Origin: Nemertoderma westbladi | Lineage: Eukaryota > Xenacoelomorpha > Nemertodermatida > Nemertodermatidae | Direction: 5' to 3' | DNA: 33,193 nucleotides | NCBI GenBank assembly: GCA_032718475.1 | Contig: JAUCBJ010001410.1 | Location: 1-33,193 of the forward strand | Shown here: positions 19,976 through 30,091 of the stretch, in pieces | How positions within the stretch are numbered: the first letter of the stretch is position 1 | Layout of the letters: the number at the start of each line of letters is the position of its first letter | Notes under the pieces: generated by a model | Told to the model about the DNA's origin: nothing | The model's input: the letters and a program-made list of their open reading frames with translations, nothing else | Database searches by the model: none | Made by a program: the position numbers and the translations under genes

Positions 19976-21256
19976 TATGTGGGGCGAGCCACGAAGTGAG
20001 TGAGCCTTAGCGTAGTGGTACCATTAATCAACCTGTCGTTCTGTCGTTCTGTCGTTCTGTCGTTCTGTCGTTCTGTCGTTCTGTCGTTCTGTCGTTCTGT
20101 CGTTCTGTCGTTCTGTCGTGTTCAATTTTAAACGTTAATAACTCAGCCAATCTTTGATGAAATCTATCCAAACTTGGTACACATGTTGTTTGGCAAAAGT
20201 TTAGAAATTTTCCAAGTAGAATTTCCGTGTGGCCTTCGAGAAGCTAAGATAATAGCAGTTAATTAGTTAATTAAGTTGATTACGGTGAAAACACCATTTT
20301 CAACCTGCCTTTTAAAGGAAATTAATTGTTTTACAGTATAAGATTTAAATAATTATAATTAAAAATTATACAGATGTAATCCACATACGCCATTCTATTA
20401 TAGTTTTTAATTAGTTCAAGTGATTTGCTTTAATAATTGTGTCTTTAATTGATCTAAAGTAATTAAAACGGCATAAAAAATGGATTCTCATTAAATACTG
20501 ATCATTTATTGGCCAACTTGCAAGTTGGCTGGTACATAGATGGGGGATGTGTGTGTAAGGGAGCCAGTTGCTGGGAATGCCAGTGGAGGGGGGTTGTATG
20601 TAACTAGCCACACGGCTGCCAGCTAGACCTAACGAGATTGAAACCTGCATTCCCTACCTCCTATTACACTATAGAGTCTGTGTTCTTTAGTCTCAGGTAA
20701 TAGACAGATCTCATTTAATGATTGTCAGTCAATAAGATTACCACTGCAGAAGGCTTATATCCAAAATTGTTTATTTCTCAAAATATTATGCTTATTATTT
20801 TTTGATGGGATTTCTGTGTATTTTAATTGTCTAAGTTTTCAGAGGCATTAACAGTATATTAAATAAATTATTTGAATATCATTCATTACTGCATCGACTG
20901 TATTTAGTACTGCGTAGATTATATTCCTATAAACCACCTGGCTTCGCATATTGAACGTGCGATTGGAAATAAGTTCGTGCTACCTTCCGTGGGTGGTAGA
21001 TGTCGCGGTTATGTATTGGTGGGAGGGAAGGGTGGGGGGGGGGTGGGGTGGGGTGGGGTGGGGTTGGGTGGGGGTGCAGATTTAAAGGGCTGAACACGTA
21101 CTGTCCCTCTTTTTTTGATTGATTGGCGGTGTGGTTAAATTTCTAAATTTTACTAATTTATAAAGTTAAATACTGATTTTGTGATACAGTCGCTCGATAT
21201 TAATTTGTATCTCATACCTGGGCCTCGTGCTGCGCGAAGGCCCCACGAACGTGTTG
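19976..21256 (+). mobile_element. Interspersed repeat R2, second copy
   Basis: Begins tatgtggggcgagccacgaa, then an array of about 11 ctgtcgtt octamers (20033-20119). The R2 body shared with 3584-3870 follows, including gatgaaatctatccaaactt and tggtacacatgttg, which the first copy lacks. It ends in cgtgctgcgcgaaggcccca near 21240, as at 5400. It includes a perfect CCAACTTGCAAGTTGG palindrome (20512-20527). No transposase or RT was seen. The class is unknown. Outer ends gTGGGGC ... GCCCCAc are loosely inverted. Confidence 0.65.
21018..21078 (+). repeat. G-rich (GGGGT)n tract
   Basis: Several consecutive ggggt units after a longer G run, a strong G-quadruplex-type sequence on the plus strand. 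It lies inside the R2 copy, at the position where the other copy has a G homopolymer (5311-5328). Confidence 0.85.
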
Positions 21257-22024
21257 TTTATTAGTGGAAGATCTACAGTAATAGTCACTCAACATTTTGT
21301 TATATCAATAATAGTCGCGTCCAATCCACACTCTCAAATTCAATCAACCCCGCCAAAGCTTTACTCTGTGGAACTTTTACTTACGTTTAATCATAGATTT
21401 TAATTAATTTATGTTCACCTTACTAATAATCCTGGTCAATTTTACTGCTGTTATAATAATACTGTATACAATATAAGTTTGTACACACACACGGTCTGTT
21501 CCTCACGGCGCGGCGGAAGGGTTGCCACAAATGGAGAAAATCCTGGATTCACACTACAAGAAGTTAGTAGATATCCGGCAACTACTGTACATTCACAGAC
21601 ACCGACTTTGCGGATGACATCGCCCTGCTCTCTAATACGCTAGCAGATGCACAACTTCTACTAAATAAAGTGGAGAGGGCTGCTATGGAGGTTGGATTGC
21701 ATATAAATGCTACAAAGACCGAATTCATGACCTTTAATGTTGATGGAAACTTGACAACCATTGATAATAATCAACTAAGGAAGGTCGACGACTTCCAGTA
21801 CCTTGGATCATGGATAGAGAGTAGCAAAAAGGACATAGAAGTTAGGAAAGCAAAGGCTTGGGTAGCTCTATCAAAAATGGATACCATCTGGAAATCAGAT
21901 CTCCCCAGGCACCTGAAGACTAAGTTCTTTCGAGCCACAGTGGAAAGTGTATTTTTATACGGGGGTGAGACCTGGACACTGACTAAATCACTTGAACAAC
22001 GAATTGATGGTTGCTACACAAGAC

Positions 22025-22037
22025 TACTAAGGGTAGC
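22025..22037. repeat. 13-bp target-site duplication, left copy
   Basis: TACTAAGGGTAGC, identical to 22597-22609. The flanking bases differ, so the duplication is exactly 13 bp. Confidence 0.92.
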
Positions 22038-22596
22038 GGTACGTAAGGGAAAGGCATGGGCAGCCTTGAATAGGCTTTCCAGGATTTGGAAGTCACCGAG
22101 AATTAATCGGAAACTTAAGGTCCGATTATTTAGAGCAGCAGTAGTTCCAGTACTCCTCTATGGGAGTCCATGCTGGGCTCTGACTGCTGAGGACACCAAA
22201 ACTCTGGATGGCACATTCACAAGAATGCTACGCCGGGTTCATTGTGTCAAGTACAATGCACACATCTCCAACCAGACACTATATAACATTGGAGGCGTCT
22301 CATTGGTTCCCCCAAGCTTGACACTAGAACAATATCGCCTCCGCTTTGCAGGACATTGCTTTCGCCGTGAGGACCAGCCAGTGCATAATCTTGTACTTTG
22401 GCAGCCTCATGGAGTGAATAAGCATGGTGGACAGCCCATGACTTTCTTGAGACGCATCTTAAAGGACACTGGCCGTAAAGATGCGGATGATCTAGCAAAT
22501 GTCATGGGTGATAGGGAGTTGTGGCGGTGCAATTTTGTCGATAAGCCGGCACAGCATTCTTAAAAATGCAGCTGCAATGCAGCATGCCGATCCTAG
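22038..22596 (+). mobile_element. LINE-B copy nested in LINE-A
   Basis: A 5'-truncated insertion starting ggtacgtaagggaaaggcat. The frame reads KGKAWAALNRLSRIWKS, FRAAVVPVLLYGSPCWALTA, MLRRVHCVKYNAHISNQTLY and GHCFRREDQPVHNLVLWQP, ending VDKPAQHS at 22563. The 3' UTR (gcagctgcaatgcagcatgc) and a minimal cctag tail precede the right duplication. Because the host frame happened to join the insert frame, one 297-codon reading frame spans both elements; this is a chance fusion, not a gene. It is the best preserved LINE-B here and probably the youngest. Confidence 0.92.
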
Positions 22597-22609
22597 TACT
22601 AAGGGTAGC
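22597..22609. repeat. 13-bp target-site duplication, right copy
   Basis: TACTAAGGGTAGC. Removing the insert plus one copy restores the LINE-A reading frame across the junction. Confidence 0.92.
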
Positions 22610-22949
22610 CCTAAACATCAGCTGGAGAAAACACATGACAAACGCCGAGCGTTATGGTACAATACCACCTGTATCAACCACCCTCCGTGAACGCAGATTA
22701 AGATTTAGTGGGCACTGCTGGCGAAGACGCAGGCAAAGACGAGGTCATACCAGATCTACTTCTCTGACAACCAACTCATGGAAAGCGTAGTCGTGGACGA
22801 CCGGCCATAACATAAATAGATCAACTTGAAAGGGATACTGAATTTGGGAGAAACCAAATTGCGACAACTATGGAGAATCGGGAAGCCTGGAAGGATCTCA
22901 TTTCCACTGTCCGAGTTCGCTCGCTCTAGTAGTAGTTGTAGTAGTAGTA

Positions 22950-23970
22950 CAGGTTGAACCTTCAAAACCTTCAACAAATAAATAATGTATATAACTACAG
23001 TACTTCGGCCTGCGGCCTCAGTAAGTTATACACAGATTAATTGGCTTCAGGTTTTATAACCGTACGCTCTCTCGTGATTCTAATTTAGAATGAAATAATT
23101 ACAACATAATTATTCCCTTTCCCTTCCTTCTCCTCAATATTCCCTGCTATCTACACCCAATATACCACGGCCTTCCCAAACCGGTCGGTACTGGTTCAGT
23201 ATGCGTACTGGGTACTGAACCAGTACCCAACCGGGCACCTATCAATCACCTATAAACCCCTCCAAGTTAACCACACTGCAATAATACCAGCATCCCTTCT
23301 GATAACCACCAGTTGTTTCATCTGGTGAGAATATAGTCCTGGTGGGACCGTACTGGTATAAGTTACACACTTTGTGAGTAATCCCTGGCCTAACGGCTTA
23401 AGAAAACTTCTTTGACTTTAACCTAAGGATAATGAATACTACTTACTTGCTGCTCTCTGATCTTCTTGCTCTAAATCTTTATTTAGGAGTTTGTTTAATG
23501 TAGGCTAAAATTTATTCTCCAAACGGCTATTTAGATCAAAATCATGTTGCTGGTTGTTGGCTTTTTTGTATGATAATTTTTTAATATAATTCGAGAAAAG
23601 TATATATTACGTTACCGGACAAAATATTCTAGAACAAGTAATTTTTAATTATAGTAACAATAGTAACAATTATTCATAATATTAATTTAACTAAATTTTA
23701 CTTATTTTGCTATTTTAATTTATTGTGTAATTTTTTAGATATATTATAGTACATGCTGGAGTATTTTAATACCAAATGTTTGAAAGAATGAACCTGTTGA
23801 AAATTTAACTCTGAGACCGAGATTGGAAGCATAGGAACCTCTCACCAACCTTATTTATCTTTCTTGGTTAATCAGCTGCAGTTCGGTCGCGGTTTTCACA
23901 GGGAAATGCAAGACCAATCAATAAAATTGGGCCTTCCAATGATATTGACGTGTTGAACTATTAGCCCTTG
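22950..23970. other. No gene seen; one strong hairpin
   Basis: Noncoding. CGGTCGGTACTGGTTCAGTA (23182-23201) and TACTGAACCAGTACCCAACC (23213-23232) form a stem of about 20 bp with one bulge and an 11-base loop. The rest is AT-rich. Confidence 0.55.
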
Positions 23971-24054
23971 AGCTGGGGTAGTAGGTAGATCAGTAGCTCA
24001 GTGGAAAGGACCCTACGGGTTAAAGGTACGTGGTTCGAATCCCGCTACCAGCTT
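23971..24054 (+). tRNA. Degenerate tRNA-like sequence (pseudo-tRNA or SINE head)
   Basis: It has an A box tagctcagtgg (23994-24004) and a perfect B box ggttcgaatcc (24032-24042). Outer segments agctggggtag and ctaccagct could pair. The A-to-B distance (38 bp) is shorter than in a normal tRNA, and the anticodon and T stems do not pair well. It is therefore unlikely to be a working tRNA; I cannot assign an anticodon. It lies 125 bp upstream of a SINE in the same orientation but is a different tRNA type. Confidence 0.45.
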
Positions 24055-24179
24055 TAATCTTTCAAAAATTCATATCTATAAGGTTCTTTTTGAATCTTAT
24101 ATTTTATTACACCATCGAATGTCAGCATTCCACAACAATAATACCATCTCATCTTCCTCGCTTAATTGCCTTTTGCAGC

Positions 24180-25246
24180 AGCTTTGTGTAGTGGTTGCAT
24201 TCCTTGGCTTCCAATTAGGAATCCGTGGTTCGATCCCTAGATGGGGCAGCACTGTTTTGGGCACAGTGCTTTAAATGCTGCAGCCTAACCCAACCCTGGC
24301 TTTCATCCTTCAGTGGTGATAAATGGGAACCAAGGCATTCATTTAGCAAACAGTGTGGGAGAGTTACTGTGGAAGAATACCCATGGTGGAGAACAGGCAT
24401 TCATTTAGGAAACAGTGTGGAAGAGTTACTGTGGAAGATCACCCATGGTGGTGAACAGGCATTCATTTAGGGAACAGAGTGGAGGGTTTACTGTGGAAGA
24501 TCACCCATGGCGGTGAACAGGTATTCATTTAGGAAACAGAGTGGAAGGGTTTACTGTGGAAGATCACCCATGGCAGTGAACAGGCATTCATTTAGGAAAC
24601 GGAGTGGAAGGGTTTACTGTGGAAGATCACCCATGGCGGTGAACAGGCATTCAATTAGGAAACAGTGTGGAAGAGTTACTGTGGAAGATCGCCCATGGTG
24701 GTGAACAGGCATTCATTTAGGAAACAGAGTGGAAGGGTTTACTGTGGAAGATCACCCATGGCGGTGAACAGGCATTCTTTTAGGAAACAGTGTGGAAGAG
24801 TTTGTGGAAGATCACCCATGGCGGTGAACAGGCATTCATTTAGGAAACAGAGTGGAGGGGTTTACTGTGGAAGATCACCCATGTCAGTGAACAGGCATTC
24901 ATTTAGGAAACGGAGTGGAAGGGTTTACTGTGGAAGATCGCCCATGGTGGTGAACAGGCATTCATTTAGGAAACAGAGTGGAAGGGTTACTGTAGAAGAT
25001 CACCCATGTTGGTGAACATGTATTCCTTTAGGAAGCAGAGTGGAAGGGTTTACTGTGGAAGATCACCCATGGTGGTGAACATGCATTCCTTTAGGAAGCA
25101 GAGTGAAAGGGTTTACTGTGGAAGATCACCCATGGCGGTGAACAGGCATTCCTTTAGGAAACAGAGTAGAAGGGTTTACTGTGGAAGATAACCCATGGTG
25201 GTGAACAGGCATTCCTTGGCTTAACGAGCCTAAACGATATTCCCGT
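24180..25246 (+). mobile_element. tRNA-headed SINE with internal 63-bp VNTR, copy 2
   Basis: Head: tgtagtggttgcattccttg, then gcttccaattaggaatccgt, then ggttcgatccctagatgggg. The B box is intact, and cttccaa occupies the anticodon-loop position as in tRNA-Gly(UCC). Linker: cagcctaacccaaccctggc, tttcatccttcagtgg, ataaatgggaaccaaggca. VNTR: about 14 units of 63 bp (24330-25215), word order ttaggaaacagagtggaagg, gtttactgtggaagatcacc, catggcggtgaacaggcatt. Tail: ggcttaacgagcctaaacga, ttcccgttca. Two units have short deletions (near 24795 and 24985). A frame repeating FRKQSGRVYCGRSPMAVNRH every 21 residues stays open over much of the array only because 63 is divisible by three. Confidence 0.85.
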
Positions 25247-27832
25247 TCATTAATTACATTTAACTTGATCTTATCTTATAAGTTTATTGAGTGTTTAAGG
25301 CGCTGCTATTCCGAACGTTAATATCTAATATATAGGAGTACCAGGTGCACAAGATATATTCTAGACACTATTAAGATATTCATAATTCGTGATTCTAACG
25401 GAATAGATTCAAAATCAATGTATAAAAATCATTCCTCAACTTGTAGGGGCGACTACCTCCCCATATATTGGGCTCTATGCTAATGCAATGATGTAGTAAG
25501 TACATGTCACAGGTTGTGCTATCTGCTGCATTCTTTACTGTGCTTATCCTATAGCATAGCCCTATTCCTGGAAAGATTACCGAATCAAAGTATTTCACCG
25601 GATTCCCTAAGGTGATTATCAACCGGTTTAAATTATTTTAATTATCTCATTGAATATGCATTGGTTTCTATGTAGAGCGCAAACGAAAAATTGCCTTTTC
25701 AATGAAAATGAAAGCGCGAAGGCAACTTCAAATCAATTGCTTGGATAGAAACGCATTTGTACTCATGAAAACATTTTAATTGAAAATGCCCTTGTTAGTA
25801 CTACCTTACATGAGACGGTGGTAACTTGTAAACAAATCATGCATAAGTTGTTAGTGACACCCAACAAACAGCGGCTTAATTACAGTGGTTAAATGTAAGT
25901 GACACCCAACAAACAGCCCACAATTCATCAATGGATTAATACTACTATACAGCGTGGAAACAAATTGACATGTCTTTAGACCATTATACCGGATATTTCC
26001 CGCATGTGGCGCGATTGAAGATATACCGGAATGATTATAGCTAATACAAGCTCTAGCACTACTTGATTTTGAACCTGATTATCATGTCTAAAACATTATT
26101 AGACTGTTTCTCAAGTTACCTCTTTTGTTCTCTTTTGCTGCAGCATTTAAAGCAGTGCGTCCCAACTCTGCAGCTCAGTCCAGGAATGGACCACCCACAG
26201 GTTCTACTAATTTAATTTGAAGTTCAAACCCCAGATAGAAAGTTCCATGTGGCTCTTTGATTTTATATTATCATAGGGCTCTTGTTTCACTACCCAGAAC
26301 CCGGACAATAATATTCTTAATATTTTTAGAGGTATGTTCGACCTTATCGATAGATCCAAACAGTGGTTCTGCAGTGAAAGTGTCCGGTATTACTTTTTAT
26401 CGATGATATTCTCCCAAACTATCACGATCGTATTTAATATACAACATTTAAATGGTGAATATGATTTTGTAGTGAGTGAAGGTAAACAAATCAATAACTA
26501 TCAGTTTACTTTGAAATATGTTAAGTGAATATGTGAAGACATTATGCTTCTGGGGATTTCTTTCTATCATGGGAAGCAGAAAGGCAGTAAATAATTTGTT
26601 AACCAGAGAGTTCGGTTTCACATGTGTTTTACACAAAGGTTATTTGATCAGGTAACAAAACTAATTGCAGCTATGCAAATGTCAATTTCATCATTGACCA
26701 AGGAAGTGTACAGGAATATTACATGAAAATTTATTTATATTTCTTAGTTCTATTACTAAAAGATTGTGTCACCATTAGCCTATTGGTCTTGCGTACATAA
26801 CTTGCGGACGGACGGTAGATGTCAATCTCCGTTTGTCGATTAACATATAATGGTAACAAAAGTCCTGAAGGTCTTGAACATAATTAAGGAGTATAATTAA
26901 TTATATTTTATGTTGTATAGGTTGTTTTTTATCGCTAGCAGCTGTAGTAGTGAGATTCGTTCTTAGTCACAACCAACTCATCATAACCAGAGGCTTAAGC
27001 TCATCTCTTGAAGTATTTCTTAACCTCCCAGATGCTGGGCGGCATAATCCCCAGAATACTTGTGCCAGTCGCCACTACTGCACCGGTCACCTGCGGCATG
27101 ACGGAGTTACGACAGGAACTATTCTTTACAGGACGGGAAACCGACAAATGAATGAATTACTACTGATCTCTCAATGTAAAGTTATTCCGTCATATTTTAA
27201 ATCATAAAATAATTATGTATTCTGATCCAAAACCAAAACTTCTTGCGAATGTGTTGACATAACAGCATAGAATATGAGTTCAACTTTCTTTGTATACACG
27301 CATTGTGTATCTACGCAACACTGGGTGTTGCGTTTCGGAGACATTTCGGAATCAAATCGGCCTACTCTGAGGCTCCACTCTTCTGTGAAGTGAAATCACT
27401 CGATCCTATAACCGTACGGGACAGGTACATTAGCACAAGAATACTCTCATCCATTCAGGTCGCTGGACATTTTTATTAACTTATGTAAAATTCGTATTGT
27501 TAAATTACCACTTGACACTGACACAAATAAAATTATACAACGCTTTGTCGGTTCCTGTGTTTTATTTCTCCCCTACTCTGAACATATTATTAATAGTAAA
27601 TAACAGTTATTAATATAATAATATAATAGTCCGTCTTCGCGTCTTTCTCCCATCGACTTATCGTGTTGTGCAACGCTATGCATGGCTGTAGAGTACTTTA
27701 ATACAACTACGGTCGTTTTGTAATTGGCTGGTTTCCCTACTATTACTTTTGCAGGCATCTCAGTGTTAATGTCTCCGTACCTTACGGGCCCGCGGTCTCT
27801 AAAGTCGCGGTGTGGCGAGGATTAAATGTCCT
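25247..27832. other. No gene seen; foldback and short direct repeat
   Basis: Noncoding AT-rich sequence. 25656-25758 is a foldback (atgcattggtttctat against atagaaacgcattt, with inner ttgcctt/aaggcaa). gtgacacccaacaaacagc (19 bp) occurs twice, at about 25856 and 25895. An 85-codon frame at 26950-27207 has two Cys and no recognisable domain, so I do not call it. Confidence 0.45.
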
Positions 27833-27925
27833 ATGGGACTTTAGTGCCCGCGAGAGTTTAGTGCCCACGCGACTTTAGTGCCAGCGGGACTTTAAGTGCC
27901 CGGGAGATATTAGTGCCCCCCTGCC
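27833..27925. repeat. ~16-bp GC-rich minisatellite
   Basis: About five to six units built on gggactttagtgcccg (variants cgcgactttagtgcca, gggagatattagtgcc). Confidence 0.85.
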
Positions 27926-28904
27926 CTAGCGACTCATTAACGACTCATGTAGTACAGCAGGGTCAGAGTGAGACATTATTTCCCGCTGACGAAACTTCTA
28001 GATCCTGCTGACGTAACTTCTCTCAATGAGTCGTTACTTTCTTCAAACTTGTCTTTAAGATTAACATCTAACTTCGCAACTTGGGATAGAAACTGCAGTA
28101 TTTATTTTATACATATTTGTAAAGTATATGACGTGACGTATGTGACGTATTCATACATTATCTTATTTTGAAAATTATTTGGAAATTAATTCACCCTTTA
28201 CAAACAATAAGAACTACTGAATATTGGCGGCAATGTCTTCTAGGAATAATCATTGGGCGACCGTGATTGGTTGTTTAGACATGATCTAATGTAGACCGCA
28301 TATGTTTAATTTGTTCACTTTTGATTAATAGTATCCATGGGTTACTACTACACGCTGCATCCATTGGATACAGCAGCGTGGAGTAATAAATTAGGTGAGG
28401 CAATCGTTGAGACTCTAATATTATATAATGAATGAAGTAATTGAAATACACCGTTCAGCCGTCAGTCTGAAATTTTGACAACGAATTAAATAGTAAAATA
28501 TGAATGATAATAATTACATTTTAAGAAAGTTTAGACATTCAGCATTCATCTGACTTCAGCATTCTTGTTGTTCAAAACATCGATGATTATAATATATAAA
28601 TAATATTCACACTGACTCCCAAGGATAAACAATCCATAACTCAAAATCCCCCACCACCCACCAGATGCCAGGTTCCCATTGTTCCGCACAGTGTATGTAG
28701 GAAGGACATAAACATTCAGAAATTTCTACAGAGTTTTGTCGGATTTTATCCTGCACTGCCAAGCACTATTGTGAATCCATTCAGACACTGCGACACTTTG
28801 GGTATCTTCAGTTGGGTGAAGGAAGAGGAGTGGAAATGTGAAAGATATATAAGTTCGGGTTTCGAGCCCTAATAGGTTGATATGTTTCTCTATGGAGATC
28901 GTTA
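27926..28904. other. No gene seen; one hairpin and CRE-like words
   Basis: CACGCTGC (28351-28358) and GCAGCGTG (28373-28380), with ATCC/GGAT inside, make a nearly continuous hairpin. Three tgacgta-type words lie at 28129-28150; without a promoter nearby their meaning is unclear. Confidence 0.5.
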
Positions 28905-29855
28905 ACATAACACCATGACCCGTACACACCACGTCCTGGAATATAGTGCCTAAAGTGTCTAAAAAGTGTCTCCGGCGAAATTTCACCAGTTACACCGCAT
29001 TTATTCTTCACCCTTATACTGATTTGTTGGTACTAAAATAACTGGCCATGCAAGGATTCCAAATATGTAAATTTGTATTTGAATTTTGTTACGAAATAGC
29101 TGAGATATGGGCGTTGAAATGTTGCATGATTTTGCACCTGCGCTAGGCTATTTTATTCTATTTAATAAATACACCATATTCTAGAACATATTGTTTATCC
29201 CATACGTAGCTTGGCAACAATGCATTATTTCATTAATCATACTATTACATAGCTACTCATGCATTAACAAAATGTTCCAGAATATGATGTATTTATTAAA
29301 TAGAATAAAATGGCCTCGCTCATATGCAAAACCACGCAAGTTTTAATGGGGGGGGGGGGGGGGGGGGGTACACCATTTTGGTCCAAAATATGTCGAAATT
29401 TCTTTATGGTCTATTATAATGCACCATTGAATGGTGTTTCCAAATTTGTAAACCGCTATTTAATAGCTCTATAACTTTTCAAGTTATATAAATTTCCATT
29501 TAGGGAATCCTATGGAAATTACTATTACTATGTATAATGAAAGGTCGATTATCTCCAAATATTTTTTTCACCCAGTAAGGAGGAGGGAGGTGAAACTATC
29601 TCTGTTTCAAATTTCATGCAATCTCATTAAGATTTGTAGAAAAATTTGGGGGGGGGAGGTGTACATGAATAAAGATACTATATTCCAGGACATGGTGTAA
29701 TATAGTGTAATTTTCTGATGACACGGACACGGTGAGTGGAACTAGTTGTGTTTCAAATTGTAAGCAATATGATAAAGATTTATAAAAAGTTGGGGGGGGG
29801 GGGGGGGGGGGGGGTGTCATCATAAAATTACACTATATTGCGGGTCATGGTGTAT
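28905..29855. mobile_element. Cluster of CACCAT-ended foldback/TIR elements
   Basis: TA|CACCAT at 29170-29177 and ATGGTG|TA at 29847-29854 bound a 681-bp unit. Inside it another TA-CACCAT (29369-29376) and ATGGTG-TA (29692-29699) bound a smaller one. 29577-29702 and 29729-29855 are diverged direct copies of one module (aatttcatgcaatctcatta / ...attgtaagcaatatgat, then a G run, then the ATGGTG end). Runs of G lie at 29347-29368, 29648-29656 and 29793-29815. Relatives of the terminal word (caccatgacccgtac, gtcctggaatatagt) recur at 28911-28945. No transposase seen. Confidence 0.7.
29123..29338. repeat. Long imperfect palindrome
   Basis: Left arm tgcatgattttgcacctgcg ... ttattctatttaataaatac pairs with right arm gtatttattaaatagaataa ... 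tatgcaaaaccacgca. Weaker pairing continues inward (cgtagctt against gtagctat). Arms of 67 bp or more pair closely. Confidence 0.85.
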
Positions 29856-30091
29856 TTAGTATACAATCACTCCACAATTATATTTCTATCTTTTTACCTA
29901 TGAATTTTACTCGCCAATAGGGTTTCGTACTTTTTAACTAAGTTTCTAAATATAATATCAACTTGGACGATCCATTTGATTCGATTAAATTAAATCACCT
30001 TTAATCCCCTGGTTTTAACATATGCAAAAGTAGTACAGAGTGTACAGAGGATGGGGAATTTCTACGCAATCAAAATTCAACCATCTTCAAG

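Larger units (their letters stand above)
21585..22949 (+). mobile_element. LINE-A fragment interrupted by LINE-B
   Basis: Begins inside the RT palm with TDTDFADDIALLSN; FADD (21607-21618) is the catalytic YxDD-type motif. Then come KVERAAMEVGLHINATKTEF, DDFQYLGSWIESS and FLYGGETWTLT. At 22037 it is broken by LINE-B and resumes at 22610 in the same reading frame (NISWRKHMTNAERYG, RRLRFSGHCWRR). Further on the frame decays: a W codon reads TGA, another codon reads TAA, and one frameshift lies near 22745. It then ends MENREAW, LISTVRVRSL, stop, and a tail of TAG triplets to 22949. 5' truncated, non-functional. Confidence 0.9.

Noticed and set aside
21040-21078. Telomere-like repeat
   Set aside because: ggggt units are irregular and interstitial, inside a dispersed repeat; no canonical telomere motif.
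21670-22563. 297-codon frame as a single gene
   Set aside because: It spans the junction of LINE-A and a nested LINE-B; the target duplication shows that the fusion is an insertion accident.
24330-25215. CRISPR-like array
   Set aside because: Units are contiguous 63-bp repeats without unique spacers, in a eukaryotic SINE context.
26950-27207. 85-codon plus frame with two Cys
   Set aside because: No signal peptide, no domain, and no clear acceptor or donor; composition is not distinct enough.
28129-28150. Cluster of tgacgta (CRE-like) words
   Set aside because: No promoter or gene start nearby; a short-word cluster in AT-rich DNA is weak evidence.
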